64,000 nucleotides of DNA, taken from Dyadobacter sp. MSC1_007 (lineage in GTDB: Bacteria; Bacteroidota; Bacteroidia; Cytophagales; Spirosomataceae). Where the stretch lies: contig NZ_JAMOZL010000004.1 in assembly GCF_023667495.1 (NCBI RefSeq), positions 248,001-312,000 of the forward strand, written 5' to 3'. Shown one piece after another: positions 36,077-45,220 of the stretch; position 1 is the first letter of the stretch, and the number at the start of each line of letters is the position of its first letter. A program made the position numbers and the translations under genes. Under the pieces are notes generated by a model. It made no database searches and was not told where the DNA came from. It was given only the letters and a program-made list of their open reading frames with translations.

Positions 36077-37240
36077 ATGGCAGATATCCGGCGCATGGCT
36101 GTGAACTGGGTGGATGGGATGAAAATCTCCCGGCAACACTTCATAGAAACAGATCACTATCATACAGACCAGTTACGCCGGGCACAAGCTGCCCTATTAA
36201 CGCCGCTTAACTACGGCCTGATCTTACCCGATGACGCACAGGAATCACTTTCAATGCAGATTTTAGGCGACGCAGGACATCAGATCAGAATAAAAGTCGA
36301 CCGCTGCAAAGGCATTGCCCCCGACGGCAGCCTATTGGAAATAGAAGAAACCGACGAATTAAAGCTCGATACATCGCTGGGTAGCATTCTGGAACAATAT
36401 CGTTTGCAGCCAACCCAGAACATTGAAATATACATTGTAATAAGCGTAGCGGTCTTTGACAGGCAACAGGTAGGAACGCCAGCCGAATCGGAAATGCCGG
36501 TCAGGCACCCTTACACACTGCCTCTTTACCGGGTGAGCCTGGTACCAGCCGAGCTGTTGAACACCGGGCAATGGGGAGGTCCGGGGCTGATCGTCGGCAA
36601 GTTGGAATACAGTAATTCCGAACTCCGCGTTTTGCACGACTTCATTCCCGCATGTAGGGCAGTGAAAAGCCACAAGACCTTACGCGAATGGTACACCAGA
36701 TTGAGCGGATATCTGAGCGACATCGAAATGTATTCATTCAGGATTTTACAGAAGATCAAGACTAAAAGCCAGAAAAGTACATTGTCGGATAGCGTACAAT
36801 CGCTGGTTGAAAGGTTAGTGAATGTGTTTACGACGGTCAATATCAGTTTCCAGCGGGTTGTTCCGTTTGAACCGCCGGTCGGCATGGTGGTAGCCATGAT
36901 ACAAGTTGCCCAAAGCATCCGGACATCGCTGGAATGCCTGACCGACAGGGAAAAGGAAGAGTTACTGGGCTACCTCGGAGAATGGGCCGATGACTCTCCT
37001 GGAAGTCTTGAAAAGCAATTGATAGCGGTGGTCCAGGCACCGTATGATCACAACGACGCCTTACAATGCCTGCGAACGATCGATGCGTTTTTCAGCATGT
37101 GGACAGCATTGTTTCTGAAATTAAGCCAGTTGGAATTCATAGGAAAAAGGAAAGGGCAGCAGGTATTCATCATAGAAAGCCCGGTCCACGAACCTCCGAT
37201 CCAACCCGAAAAACCCAAATCCCGGTGGAGCCCCCTTTGA
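36077..37240 (+). CDS. tssK: T6SS baseplate subunit TssK
   Basis: The protein has 387 residues. The N-terminal shell-domain signature VNWVDGMKISRQHFIETDHY corresponds to the W-x-E/D-GM-x-x-xxQHF opening of TssK. YGLILPD, the acidic beta segment DGSLLEIEETDEL and the RHPYTLPLYRVSLVP stretch follow the family. It is shorter than proteobacterial TssK (about 440). TssK links the TssEFG wedges to the membrane complex. It is the first structural gene of the cluster, followed by a palindrome-rich spacer. Confidence 0.88.
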   Translation: MADIRRMAVNWVDGMKISRQHFIETDHYHTDQLRRAQAALLTPLNYGLILPDDAQESLSMQILGDAGHQIRIKVDRCKGIAPDGSLLEIEETDELKLDTSLGSILEQYRLQPTQNIEIYIVISVAVFDRQQVGTPAESEMPVRHPYTLPLYRVSLVPAELLNTGQWGGPGLIVGKLEYSNSELRVLHDFIPACRAVKSHKTLREWYTRLSGYLSDIEMYSFRILQKIKTKSQKSTLSDSVQSLVERLVNVFTTVNISFQRVVPFEPPVGMVVAMIQVAQSIRTSLECLTDREKEELLGYLGEWADDSPGSLEKQLIAVVQAPYDHNDALQCLRTIDAFFSMWTALFLKLSQLEFIGKRKGQQVFIIESPVHEPPIQPEKPKSRWSPL

Positions 37241-37333
37241 CCCGGGGTTTAAACCCCGGGCAAGGGGATAGACGCCTAGGGCGTCCCACACGAGCATCGC
37301 CCATATACTTCAACCCAGGGTTTCAACCCTGGG
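37241..37333. repeat. Run of three palindromes between tssK and the tssO-like gene
   Basis: CCCGGGGTTTAAACCCCGGG at 37241-37260 is a perfect 20-bp palindrome that starts just after the tssK stop. GACGCC-TAG-GGCGTC is at 37271-37285. CCCAGGGTT-TC-AACCCTGGG is at 37314-37333. The first and third share the form CCC-R-GGGTTT..AACCC-Y-GGG and are in line with REP-like repeats found in many bacteria. No open reading frame is present. Confidence 0.75.
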
Positions 37334-37399
37334 GCTGAGGCAGGCAGACCACCAGACCAGACCAGACGATCACGGTACACCACACCAGCACAGCACACG

Positions 37400-38347
37400 A
37401 TGGAACCAGCAAACAAAAATCAACGAAAAACAGCAATAGGGAGGTTTGTGGGCATGTACGTGCTCTCACTCACCTTCCCGATAGCGGCTGTATACTTGCT
37501 AGTACGGGTGCCCGGCTCCGTAGCCGCGTCGGAAGCCAAACGTTACAAGCAGATCGTTGAAGAACAGAATCCAATGCTGACCGATACAGACACACTCAGC
37601 CAGATCTCCCGGAAACTAATCCAGCTAGATGGCTTGTACAGCAGCGCAACGGACGAAATGGCCAAAGCAACGGCCAGGACGCAGTTAGTTGACATTGAGA
37701 GCCGCATCAACAGCATTATGAGCCACTTTAATAACCTCGCTGCCAGTGCCGCCCATGAACAAAACAAGCGGCTTTCCATTGGGATAGCCAAACTCACGGA
37801 AGCGCTTGTAACATACAGGCAAACCATCAGCGAGTTGCGACGTACGCTGGATAGCAAGGGGATAGACGTCCAGATGGTCAATGATCTCCGGAATCAGATC
37901 AATATGAAAGACCTGGAAATCAAGGGCATGGAACGACAACTCCTGGCAGGCGCCGTGGCTGGCGGGGGAGGTGGTGGAGGGGGCGGAGGTGGCCCAGACA
38001 AGGAACTTCAAGCCAAAGTGACAGCGCTCCAACGCGACCTGGACAATTGCCGGGCATCCAAATCGGGCGGTGGCGGTGGAGATGTCGCAGGCATTCAGCG
38101 ACAACTCGATGAATGCCTGGCGGCGAAAAATGGAACAGCGGTCACCTATCGCGAATGGCTGCGTTACTCGGAAGCAGAAGGATATTACCAGTTACTGACA
38201 CAAGGTAACCTGCGTAAAAACGACAGAAAGACATACTATGACCAGGCTAAGCAAATATTCGATGGCCTGCAGCTCTCGACTGCCAACAAAGAAATGAAGG
38301 CAAAAGCAACAGAAAGATTGACGGGTCTCCAGAAAAACCAGCCCTGA
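37400..38347 (+). CDS. tssO: TssO-like T6SS membrane protein with glycine linkers
   Basis: The protein has 315 residues. A short basic N-terminus is followed by one membrane helix (about 14-34, MYVLSLTFPIAAVYLLVRV) and a long helical, coiled-coil region (about 45-185). A run of 11 glycines (about 192-202) then leads to another helical part, a second glycine-rich break (SGGGGGD) and a C-terminal domain with YREWLRYSEAEGYYQLL. This layout and position fit TssO, a membrane component specific to subtype iii. The match is by layout rather than a diagnostic motif, so the name is provisional. The glycine runs are flexible linkers. Confidence 0.6.
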   Translation: MEPANKNQRKTAIGRFVGMYVLSLTFPIAAVYLLVRVPGSVAASEAKRYKQIVEEQNPMLTDTDTLSQISRKLIQLDGLYSSATDEMAKATARTQLVDIESRINSIMSHFNNLAASAAHEQNKRLSIGIAKLTEALVTYRQTISELRRTLDSKGIDVQMVNDLRNQINMKDLEIKGMERQLLAGAVAGGGGGGGGGGGPDKELQAKVTALQRDLDNCRASKSGGGGGDVAGIQRQLDECLAAKNGTAVTYREWLRYSEAEGYYQLLTQGNLRKNDRKTYYDQAKQIFDGLQLSTANKEMKAKATERLTGLQKNQP

Positions 38348-38379
38348 CAACATTATTCCTATCTCTACTAACTCATTCC

Positions 38380-40860
38380 ATGCAAACCGAAGCACTCAGA
38401 TACGCGATCACGATCGCACAGTCACTTGCGCGTGAATACCGGCAAGAGCGGTTTGGCCCCGCACATTTGCTGATGGGGATACTGCATAATGATGTCGGGC
38501 TGGCTTCGGAGCTGGTTATGGCAGGAAAAGACCTTCCTTACCTGCGCGACTGGGCAGAAGTACGGCTCGAAGAGACCCCGAAATCCATTAAAGTACCTGA
38601 ATTCCCATCACCGGATAGCCGGGCAACAGCGGTGTTGGAACTCGCTGAATTGATTGCTATGCAGTTCAATATGGATGTAGATCCGCTAAGCGTGTTGGCC
38701 GCCATTTTGAAACCAGGCATTGGATTTTCCGCCGATCAGCTAAAATCGCTCCCAATAAGCCAAAAAGAGGTTTTAGCGATGCACGGATCCGAGACTCCGG
38801 CACCAAAAGAAGAGACATCCTTAAATGGGAAACCCGCATCCCGACAACCCGCCACCGGCACCGGCTTTCTTGAAAAATATACTTCCGACAAGACCCAGCG
38901 TGCGGCGGAGGGAAAAACGGATTCTGTCATTGGCCGTGACCGGGAAATCCGTCAGATGGCGGAAATCCTGGGCAGGCGAAGCAAACCGAATGTGATATTA
39001 ATAGGTGAACCGGGTGTTGGGAAGTCCGCATTAGTGGAAGGTTTTTCCAAGCTGATATCGGAGAAAAAAGTGCCCCAACTACTCCAAAACGCCCGTTTGC
39101 TGGAACTAGACACTGGTGCATTGGTTGCAGGTGCTTCTTATAAAGGCGAAATTGAGGAGCGTCTCAAAGGTATTCTCAATGAGATCAAAGGATTTGATAA
39201 GGCCATCTTATTCATCGACGAAATACATATGCTGCTGGACCCGAAAGGCTCCGTTGGCGCCGGTGTAGCACAATTGCTTAAACCGGAACTGGCACGCGGC
39301 GAACTGACATTGATCGGCGCAACCACTCCCGAAGAATACCGCAAATACATCGAAAAGGACGAAGCATTTTCCCGACGGTTCGAAATCCTTCATGTGGAAG
39401 AACCCGACGAGGCCACAGCAACCCGGATGATCGAGCATATTCTGCCCGTTTATGAAGCCCATCACGGACTAAAAGTAACCGCAGGCACAGCGGCCGAGGC
39501 CGTTAAACTCGCCAAACGCTATGTGAAGGAACGCCGCTTACCAGACGTCGCCCTCGACCTGCTCGATCGTACAATGGCGGCAATGCGGCTGATGGACGAG
39601 GTTTCCGAAAACGAGCTGGCGACCTTGCAAATGGACCTGGATGCATTGATGGCCGTGGATGAAGCCGAGCGGATTCACGAACTCAGATGGTTCGCCCGAC
39701 AACTTCCCAATCGCCTTAGCCCGCTATTGACTGACAAGCTCAACTCCGATGAAAATCCTGATCTGGAAACGGCAGAAGGTATCCACAGTCAGTTGAGTAG
39801 CAAAATCGCTTCATTGCAGCAACTGTCAATGCAACGGTCGGATAGCGTAGGGAAAAATGAGGTGGCCGCTATTATTTCCCATAAAACCGGCATTCCGCTT
39901 GGGAAATTACAAAGCTCGGAGCGCGACAAGCTACTGGGTATTGATGAAGTTCTTAAGAAAAGGGTTGTCGGGCAGGACCATGCTGTGAAAGCGCTGAGTG
40001 AAGCCATTTTAGAAGCACGGTCCGGGCTGATCAAAGCCGGGCAGCCAACTGGTTCATTTTTCTTGCTGGGACCAACCGGAACAGGCAAAACAGAGATTGC
40101 AAAAGCATTGGCCGACTTTCTCTTCAATGATGAATCGTTCCTGATCCGGTTCGATATGTCTGAATTCAAGGAAGAGCATTCAGCTGCGTTGCTGTACGGC
40201 GCTCCTCCGGGATACGTAGGATATGAGGAAGGAGGCTTATTGGTAAACAAAATCCGCCAAAAACCGTATTCCGTGGTTCTTTTTGACGAAATAGAAAAAG
40301 CGCACCCCTCTGTTTTTGACCTCTTTTTACAAATACTTGATGAAGGGAAACTGCATGACCGGCTCGGTAAGGAAGGCGACTTTTCGAATGCCGTGATTCT
40401 TTTCACCTCCAATATCGGCCAGGAACATATTGTCCAGGAGTTTAGCAAAGGCAGCGTTCCGAAGTCGTCCGATTTAATGGAAATTATGGCCAAGTATTTC
40501 CGCCCCGAATTCCTCGCCAGGTTAACTGAGATCGTCCCGTTTGCCCCTATATCAGAAGATAATGTGGTCAAAATATTCGATATCCACCTGCGCGGACTTA
40601 CCGATCTGATGGAGAAGCAGGGTATCACATTAAACCTCACCGACGAGGCACGAAAAAACATAGCCATGCAGGGCTTTACGCCGAGGTACGGCGTCAGGCC
40701 ATTGAAAGGTGTCATCCGGAATTTGCTCCGCAGGCCCGTCAGCAGGATGATCATTTCCGGAGAGGCTTCAAAAGGCGCTGTGATCGATTTGAGTACCGAT
40801 GAAAACGGCGAGATCCTTTGGAAAGTCCACCAGGCTGAAGATATGCTTGAACAAAATTGA
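38380..40860 (+). CDS. clpV: T6SS disassembly ATPase ClpV (TssH)
   Basis: This 826-residue Hsp100/Clp ATPase recycles contracted TssBC sheaths. The N-terminal Clp repeat region (1-140) has [21 protein letters not shown] text. AAA-1 carries Walker [14 protein letters not shown] near residue 209 and Walker [15 protein letters not shown]-2 carries Walker [15 protein letters not shown] near 563, [19 protein letters not shown] and [15 protein letters not shown] with sensor-2 Arg. The middle domain is short, as in ClpV and ClpC types, and no ClpP-binding [LIV]GF loop is evident. It sits between tssO and the first candidate effector. Confidence 0.93.
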   Translation: MQTEALRYAITIAQSLAREYRQERFGPAHLLMGILHNDVGLASELVMAGKDLPYLRDWAEVRLEETPKSIKVPEFPSPDSRATAVLELAELIAMQFNMDVDPLSVLAAILKPGIGFSADQLKSLPISQKEVLAMHGSETPAPKEETSLNGKPASRQPATGTGFLEKYTSDKTQRAAEGKTDSVIGRDREIRQMAEILGRRSKPNVILIGEPGVGKSALVEGFSKLISEKKVPQLLQNARLLELDTGALVAGASYKGEIEERLKGILNEIKGFDKAILFIDEIHMLLDPKGSVGAGVAQLLKPELARGELTLIGATTPEEYRKYIEKDEAFSRRFEILHVEEPDEATATRMIEHILPVYEAHHGLKVTAGTAAEAVKLAKRYVKERRLPDVALDLLDRTMAAMRLMDEVSENELATLQMDLDALMAVDEAERIHELRWFARQLPNRLSPLLTDKLNSDENPDLETAEGIHSQLSSKIASLQQLSMQRSDSVGKNEVAAIISHKTGIPLGKLQSSERDKLLGIDEVLKKRVVGQDHAVKALSEAILEARSGLIKAGQPTGSFFLLGPTGTGKTEIAKALADFLFNDESFLIRFDMSEFKEEHSAALLYGAPPGYVGYEEGGLLVNKIRQKPYSVVLFDEIEKAHPSVFDLFLQILDEGKLHDRLGKEGDFSNAVILFTSNIGQEHIVQEFSKGSVPKSSDLMEIMAKYFRPEFLARLTEIVPFAPISEDNVVKIFDIHLRGLTDLMEKQGITLNLTDEARKNIAMQGFTPRYGVRPLKGVIRNLLRRPVSRMIISGEASKGAVIDLSTDENGEILWKVHQAEDMLEQN

Positions 40861-40892
40861 ACTGACTATCATCCACACCTTTCGAATTCAAA

Positions 40893-41360
40893 ATGAGTGT
40901 ATTAGGAAATGCAGTAGCTCAATTTGCCGAAACCAATCTGGCCAGCCAGGTAGGCAACGGAGAATGCTGGACGCTAGGCGAGCGGGCGCTCACGAGCGCA
41001 GGAGCCAGGACGTCCACCGAAATCATGGGCAACATTGGCCCGGACGACAATTATGTATGGGGTGAAGCCATAGGAATGGCCAACCTGGAAGTCGGCGACA
41101 TTATTCAGTTCAGGAACTATACCTACCGGTTCAACGGATCGGACGGCGCCTGGAACCAGCAATCCCGGCCGCATCACACTGCCATAGTGGCTGCAGTTGT
41201 GAGCAGCGGCGTCGTGGATGTGTTCGAATGTAATGTAGGTGGAAGCAGGAATGTGCAGCGAAACCGGATCTATCTGCAAACAGGCGCACTTTCCGGCGGC
41301 AGCGTGACTGTCTCGGGACAAATGTGGTACTACCGGCCACAGGCCAGGCGAACCACCTGA
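40893..41360 (+). CDS. NlpC/P60- or CHAP-like cysteine hydrolase, candidate T6SS effector
   Basis: This 155-residue single-domain protein has no signal peptide. Candidate nucleophile Cys25 lies in GNGECWTLGERAL, where the Cys starts a helix as in NlpC/P60 and CHAP amidases. VGDIIQFRNYTYRF is the typical strand before the loop, and His94/His95 in RPHHTAIVAAVV is the base. Such small amidases are the usual peptidoglycan-degrading T6SS effectors (Tae type). It lies 32 bases after clpV and is in the same direction. Domain family is fairly clear; effector role is inferred from place and lack of export signal. Confidence 0.7.
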   Translation: MSVLGNAVAQFAETNLASQVGNGECWTLGERALTSAGARTSTEIMGNIGPDDNYVWGEAIGMANLEVGDIIQFRNYTYRFNGSDGAWNQQSRPHHTAIVAAVVSSGVVDVFECNVGGSRNVQRNRIYLQTGALSGGSVTVSGQMWYYRPQARRTT

Positions 41361-41470
41361 TGAAATAGCCAGTGATCCTATCCGGGCCTGATGAACGTCT
41401 GAGGCAGGTTTAGTATGTCAAAAGTTCACTTTGTTGTAATGAAAGTTATTGCATTAAAAACGATTATGCC

Positions 41471-42019
41471 ATGAGATACAATGTTCCCATCTTGAATCAA
41501 AGTGTAAGCCCGATCTGTTGGGTGGTATGTGCTGCGATGGTTCAGAAATACTGGCAGCAAACTGCTGGCGGAGATTTCGATACGACAATGTTGACCGGAG
41601 GGGCCAGTCCGCTAAATTCCTGTATACCCGGATCAGCTAACCTGAACAGTTTTTACGAAGGAATACAAGATGCGGGGTTTCATATTTATGATAATCCGCC
41701 TTATACGATGACGGAGCGCCATCTGAACGTCCTATTAAGCAATCATGGTCCTCTGGTTTTCACTCATCAATGTCTGAATTTTAATTACGGAGCTACACGG
41801 GGAGGGAAGGTTACAGCTACAAGCCAGCTTGCCACTGGTGCGCACGCTGTTGTCATCACGGGAATTGAGGGAACACACGCCTATTTTAATAATCCGTGGG
41901 GTGATAAGGATGTGGAAATTCCATCCAGCGACTTGCTGGCTTCCTTACATCAGGCAATTACTGTTTACAGACCATTGGCGTATGCTGTTGCATCCCCGAC
42001 ACCACGTAACGTGATTTAG
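41471..42019 (+). CDS. Papain-like cysteine peptidase (C39/C70-like), candidate T6SS effector
   Basis: The protein has 182 residues, no signal peptide. VPILNQSVSPICWVVCAAMV gives the papain-like Q...C-W pattern with Cys16 as nucleophile and a second Cys20. GAHAVVITGIEG supplies the His, and YFNNPWGDKD the Asn/Asp. The order is as in Peptidase_C39_2 and AvrRpt2-like (C70) enzymes. It lies 110 bases after the other cysteine hydrolase gene with its own spacer. By eye it is somewhat more AT-rich than its neighbours. Possible roles are a toxin delivered by T6SS or a maturation protease for cluster proteins. Confidence 0.68.
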   Translation: MRYNVPILNQSVSPICWVVCAAMVQKYWQQTAGGDFDTTMLTGGASPLNSCIPGSANLNSFYEGIQDAGFHIYDNPPYTMTERHLNVLLSNHGPLVFTHQCLNFNYGATRGGKVTATSQLATGAHAVVITGIEGTHAYFNNPWGDKDVEIPSSDLLASLHQAITVYRPLAYAVASPTPRNVI

Positions 42020-42060
42020 TAATGAATAGATTCTATTACTGACCATAGCCATTCATAACA

Positions 42061-43212
42061 ATGCAAAGGTTAATTAATTTTCTTCTCATAGCGGGTTTGA
42101 CGATTTTCATCGATGCGTGCAATATGTTCGCTCCGGTGGATCCGCTGACGCCGGCAGTTTCCGAGGTAAGTGTAATGCAGGTGTGGACGTCCGGCGCGGT
42201 AGTAAGAGGAAAAATCGATAATCTGGACCCAAAAAATAGCCGCCAGGAGAAAAAAAGCGGTAAGATCGTCGAATATGGCTTTGTGTACGCTACACAGGAC
42301 CAGCCTAAGATTGAGGCCGGAACAGTAATCAAGGCAGGCGACAATAATCCTGTTACGCCATTTGAATTTGAAAGGGATATCACCGGACTCACCGTCCTGA
42401 CTACCTATTACGTACGTACTTATGCCAAAAATGAAGGAGGTGGAGTTGGTTATGGCCCGGTAGCGATGTTCAAGACGGATGATTACGTTTTTGCAGAGCT
42501 GGTTCTTTCAGGGAAAGTTGTTGCCACATCGAAAGTATCGGCAAACCTCACTGTCACTATTGCATCACTCGGAAATGCACAAATATCATCATTTGGTGTA
42601 TGCTATTCGTCGACGGTCAATCCGCCAACCACAAAGGATAGCAAGGCGGAAGCCCAGGGTAAAGCGGCTAAAGGCAACTTCACAGTAAGCGCGACCGGGC
42701 TTTCTTTGGGTACTACCTATTTCGCCCGCGCCTACGCTATAACGCTTGGAGGTATCATTTACGGCGATGAAACGATCACATTCAATCTCGCGGAACCGAC
42801 TGTTTTTACGCCAAAGAAATCATTTACAATATCCTATTCCAATCCGTACGACCTCGATCTCGGCCAACTCGTTTCACAAAACGGTGCCGATGATATGTGG
42901 TGGTATCCATATAATGATAAACCCGGTATTTATCCAAAGAACGGCGCGAAGTTCGCAGTGCTTGGCAAATTGAAGTTCGACGAGGTAAAATATTCCGATC
43001 TCACGAGTGCTAACCTGACTACGGCGTTCATCAATGGAAGTTATAGCGATTCGAAAGCAAACCAGCTTTCCAACGGGACAGTACTCGCTTATGTGACCAA
43101 CCAGGGCAGGTATGGCAAGATGATTATCGACGCGCACGGACAGGAACGTCCGGTAGGGGCCGCAACCGGTGGTGATATGCAGGTGACAATCCTAACCTAC
43201 GACAAACCCTGA
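42061..43212 (+). CDS. FN3-like lipoprotein 1 (paralogue pair in T6SS cluster)
   Basis: The protein has 383 residues. Lipoprotein signal with Cys20 (IFIDACNMFAPVDP). Two fibronectin-III-like modules: residues ~30-140 (VRGKIDNLDP ... EYGFVYATQD ... YYVRTYAKNEGGGVGYGP) and ~145-235 (ISSFGVCYSSTVNPPT ... YFARAYAITLGGIIYG). The C-terminal domain (~245-383) contains YDLDLGQLV, LAYVTNQGRYGKMII and GGDMQVTILTYD. It is homologous to the next gene. It could be a structural outer-membrane lipoprotein of the secretion apparatus (a stand-in for TssQ) or an immunity protein to the two hydrolases upstream. Confidence 0.7.
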   Translation: MQRLINFLLIAGLTIFIDACNMFAPVDPLTPAVSEVSVMQVWTSGAVVRGKIDNLDPKNSRQEKKSGKIVEYGFVYATQDQPKIEAGTVIKAGDNNPVTPFEFERDITGLTVLTTYYVRTYAKNEGGGVGYGPVAMFKTDDYVFAELVLSGKVVATSKVSANLTVTIASLGNAQISSFGVCYSSTVNPPTTKDSKAEAQGKAAKGNFTVSATGLSLGTTYFARAYAITLGGIIYGDETITFNLAEPTVFTPKKSFTISYSNPYDLDLGQLVSQNGADDMWWYPYNDKPGIYPKNGAKFAVLGKLKFDEVKYSDLTSANLTTAFINGSYSDSKANQLSNGTVLAYVTNQGRYGKMIIDAHGQERPVGAATGGDMQVTILTYDKP

Positions 43213-43263
43213 TCGTATATACACATCCGTAAGGAAAACAACTAGGGGAAAACCCTGAATAAT

Positions 43264-44091
43264 ATGAAGAACTTTGTGTTAAAATACATTTTGTTGGTCT
43301 TAATCGCTGTTTTGCAGGGATGTAACCTCTTTTCCCCGGTTGATCCCCTTCCGCCCGCATTCTCTAAGCTGGAACTGGTGGATGTCAAGCGCAACGAAAT
43401 CACGGTTAGCGGAACCATCAGCAACCCCGATGCCGACAACGATCGGCAGGAGAAAAAAAGCGGCGAAATACAAGAATACGGGATTGTCTATGGAACAACG
43501 CCTAATCTCGATATTGAGAAAAATTCAATCAGAAAACTCGGTGATAAACCCAGTAGCCTGCCCATTGCCGTCCAAAATCAAAAACTGACCGGGCTTACAG
43601 CCGATACTCAATATTACATCGCATTATATGCGCGGAATGAAGGCGGCGGAATCGGTTATAGTGAAGTTTTGAATGTAAAAACTACCGTGTTGCCCGCCAT
43701 TGCAGCCACCAGGACTTCTGTCAAAATCACCAGGAGTGGGGCGGTATGGTATGACTTCGATGCAGGCCGCGTGGCCGCAGTCGGCGATCCACAAGCTGAT
43801 GTGACTATAGACTGGTTCTCCATTACCGGCCGGGGCACGAGCATAAGCATAACAGCGATAGGTGGAGTGGCCCTCAAAAATCTTGGTGCAACGACCTATG
43901 ACAAATTAACGTACCTCGACCTCGTCAAAATTCCGGATTACAGCAACGCTAATGTCTCGTACCTGCTGACGTCAACGACGACCAATTCGGTTATAGCATT
44001 CAAAACAAAGGAAGGGCGATTTGGAAAGTGGCGGATAGAATCCATCACAGGTAATGATATGGTAATGAGCCTGATCGCGTATGAAAATTAA
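43264..44091 (+). CDS. FN3-like lipoprotein 2 (paralogue of the preceding gene)
   Basis: The protein has 275 residues. Lipoprotein signal with Cys21 (AVLQGCNLFSPVDP). One FN3-like module (ITVSGTISNPDADNDRQEKK ... YYIALYARNEGGGIGYSE) and a C-terminal domain (VWYDFDAGRVA ... VIAFKTKEGRFGKWRI ... NDMVMSLIAYEN). Both modules align with the 42061-43212 protein, including the RQEKKSG insertion and the shared PVDPL motif after the lipid Cys, so the pair arose by duplication with loss or gain of one FN3 unit. Its stop overlaps an alternative ATG of the next gene, so genes run on as one operon. Confidence 0.7.
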   Translation: MKNFVLKYILLVLIAVLQGCNLFSPVDPLPPAFSKLELVDVKRNEITVSGTISNPDADNDRQEKKSGEIQEYGIVYGTTPNLDIEKNSIRKLGDKPSSLPIAVQNQKLTGLTADTQYYIALYARNEGGGIGYSEVLNVKTTVLPAIAATRTSVKITRSGAVWYDFDAGRVAAVGDPQADVTIDWFSITGRGTSISITAIGGVALKNLGATTYDKLTYLDLVKIPDYSNANVSYLLTSTTTNSVIAFKTKEGRFGKWRIESITGNDMVMSLIAYEN

Positions 44092-44101
44092 TACCAGACC
44101 T

Positions 44102-45220
44102 ATGAAGAATCTGTTTACTTTTCTGCTTGTCCTATTTGCATTGCCAGGCTTCGCGCAAGACCGGATATGGCTCGATAACGGGAATCCGGTGCAGGCAAAA
44201 CTGAGCCGGGCAATGGATAGCAAACTCGAATGGATCGCGTCCGACGGCATTCCCAGAATCTATCACAGAAAGCGTTTTCTGGTCGTCTTTGCTTCCAGCG
44301 GGCAGTTTATGGTGATCTCAGAACTGAATGAAAGCGCCAACAAAGCACAATCGCAGATCGAGGCTTTCTATAAATCGCCACCACGGAATGTCAGTCAGGA
44401 CATTATCATCAAAAGCGTCCCATTGACTGTGCTAACCGGTAATATCTCCTATGAAAGCGATGAGGTCATCAACTATCTGAGCGCCGAAGGCAATGCCGCT
44501 TCGATTAATAAAGAAGAAGTCGCGACCGTGATTTACCGCGACGGCCGCCATGAGATCTTGCGTGATGTAGTTGATGTGGCCCCGCTTTTGGCATTGGCTC
44601 ACAAGGAAATAGAAAAAAAAGAAAGGGAAATAGTCAAGAAAGAACAGGATAAGTCTGAGGTACAACCTGCGGTAAAGAAAGATCAGCCGCCGGTCGTGAA
44701 AGAACAGACAAAACCATTCCTGACAGACACGGAATACAAAGAATATAGTGCCAAAGGCATCCGTCGGGTAGACGAATTCACCTCCTACCTGCGCATCATA
44801 GGCGACAAAACCATGAAATCCGAAGAGAAGAACAAGGCGGTACAACAAGCACTGAGTCTTTTTGAACCTCAGGCGACCGTAGCCGTCAGCTCGGCAAAGG
44901 GAGTTAGGAAATACCCGGTGAAAGAGTATTTGAACAGGTTGAAATTGCTGCCTTATGCCAAGATCAACATTACCTGGAACGAGGTCAAATATGTGAGCGA
45001 GTTGAAGCAGGAGGCGGACGGAAACTATTATGGAATTATAGCGGGCCAGCAGGTATTCGAAGGATTTGCGGCCAATGGGAAAGTGGCTTACGGGGATATT
45101 ACCAAGAAAAATATCCGTGTAAAACTGGAATCGTATCAAAAAACCATCGATGGAAAAGATACGGTTAACTGGGAGGTATTACTGGGAAACATAGGGGTTG
45201 AAACCAATGAGGGACAATGA
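44102..45220 (+). CDS. Exported protein of the T6SS cluster with a Lys/Glu-rich middle, unknown function
   Basis: The protein has 372 residues from the ATG at 44102, which gives a clean signal peptide (MKNLFTFLLVLFALPGFAQ). An ATG 7 codons upstream overlaps the previous gene. The N-terminal domain (~20-170) has IWLDNGNPVQAKLSRA and repeated strand patterns. Residues ~170-210 are Lys/Glu-rich and helical. The C-terminal domain (~215-365) contains EFTSYLRIIGD ... KEYLNRLKLLPYAKINITWN ... VFEGF. That domain has the same order of elements as the exported protein at 46538-47551. Its stop overlaps the OmpA gene start by 4 bases. No known family recognised. Confidence 0.62.
   Translation: MKNLFTFLLVLFALPGFAQDRIWLDNGNPVQAKLSRAMDSKLEWIASDGIPRIYHRKRFLVVFASSGQFMVISELNESANKAQSQIEAFYKSPPRNVSQDIIIKSVPLTVLTGNISYESDEVINYLSAEGNAASINKEEVATVIYRDGRHEILRDVVDVAPLLALAHKEIEKKEREIVKKEQDKSEVQPAVKKDQPPVVKEQTKPFLTDTEYKEYSAKGIRRVDEFTSYLRIIGDKTMKSEEKNKAVQQALSLFEPQATVAVSSAKGVRKYPVKEYLNRLKLLPYAKINITWNEVKYVSELKQEADGNYYGIIAGQQVFEGFAANGKVAYGDITKKNIRVKLESYQKTIDGKDTVNWEVLLGNIGVETNEGQ

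Noticed and set aside
37066..37338. Plus-strand frame running from tssK into the palindromes
   Set aside because: Other frame of tssK with the repeats translated; low-complexity and without similarity.
39789..40754. 321-codon minus-strand frame inside clpV
   Set aside because: Antisense to the second AAA domain of ClpV; Ser/Arg/Pro-rich composition typical of shadow frames.
44432..45139. 235-codon minus-strand frame inside the 44102-45220 gene
   Set aside because: Phe/Leu/Arg-rich shadow of a Lys/Glu-rich segment; no start signal or domain.
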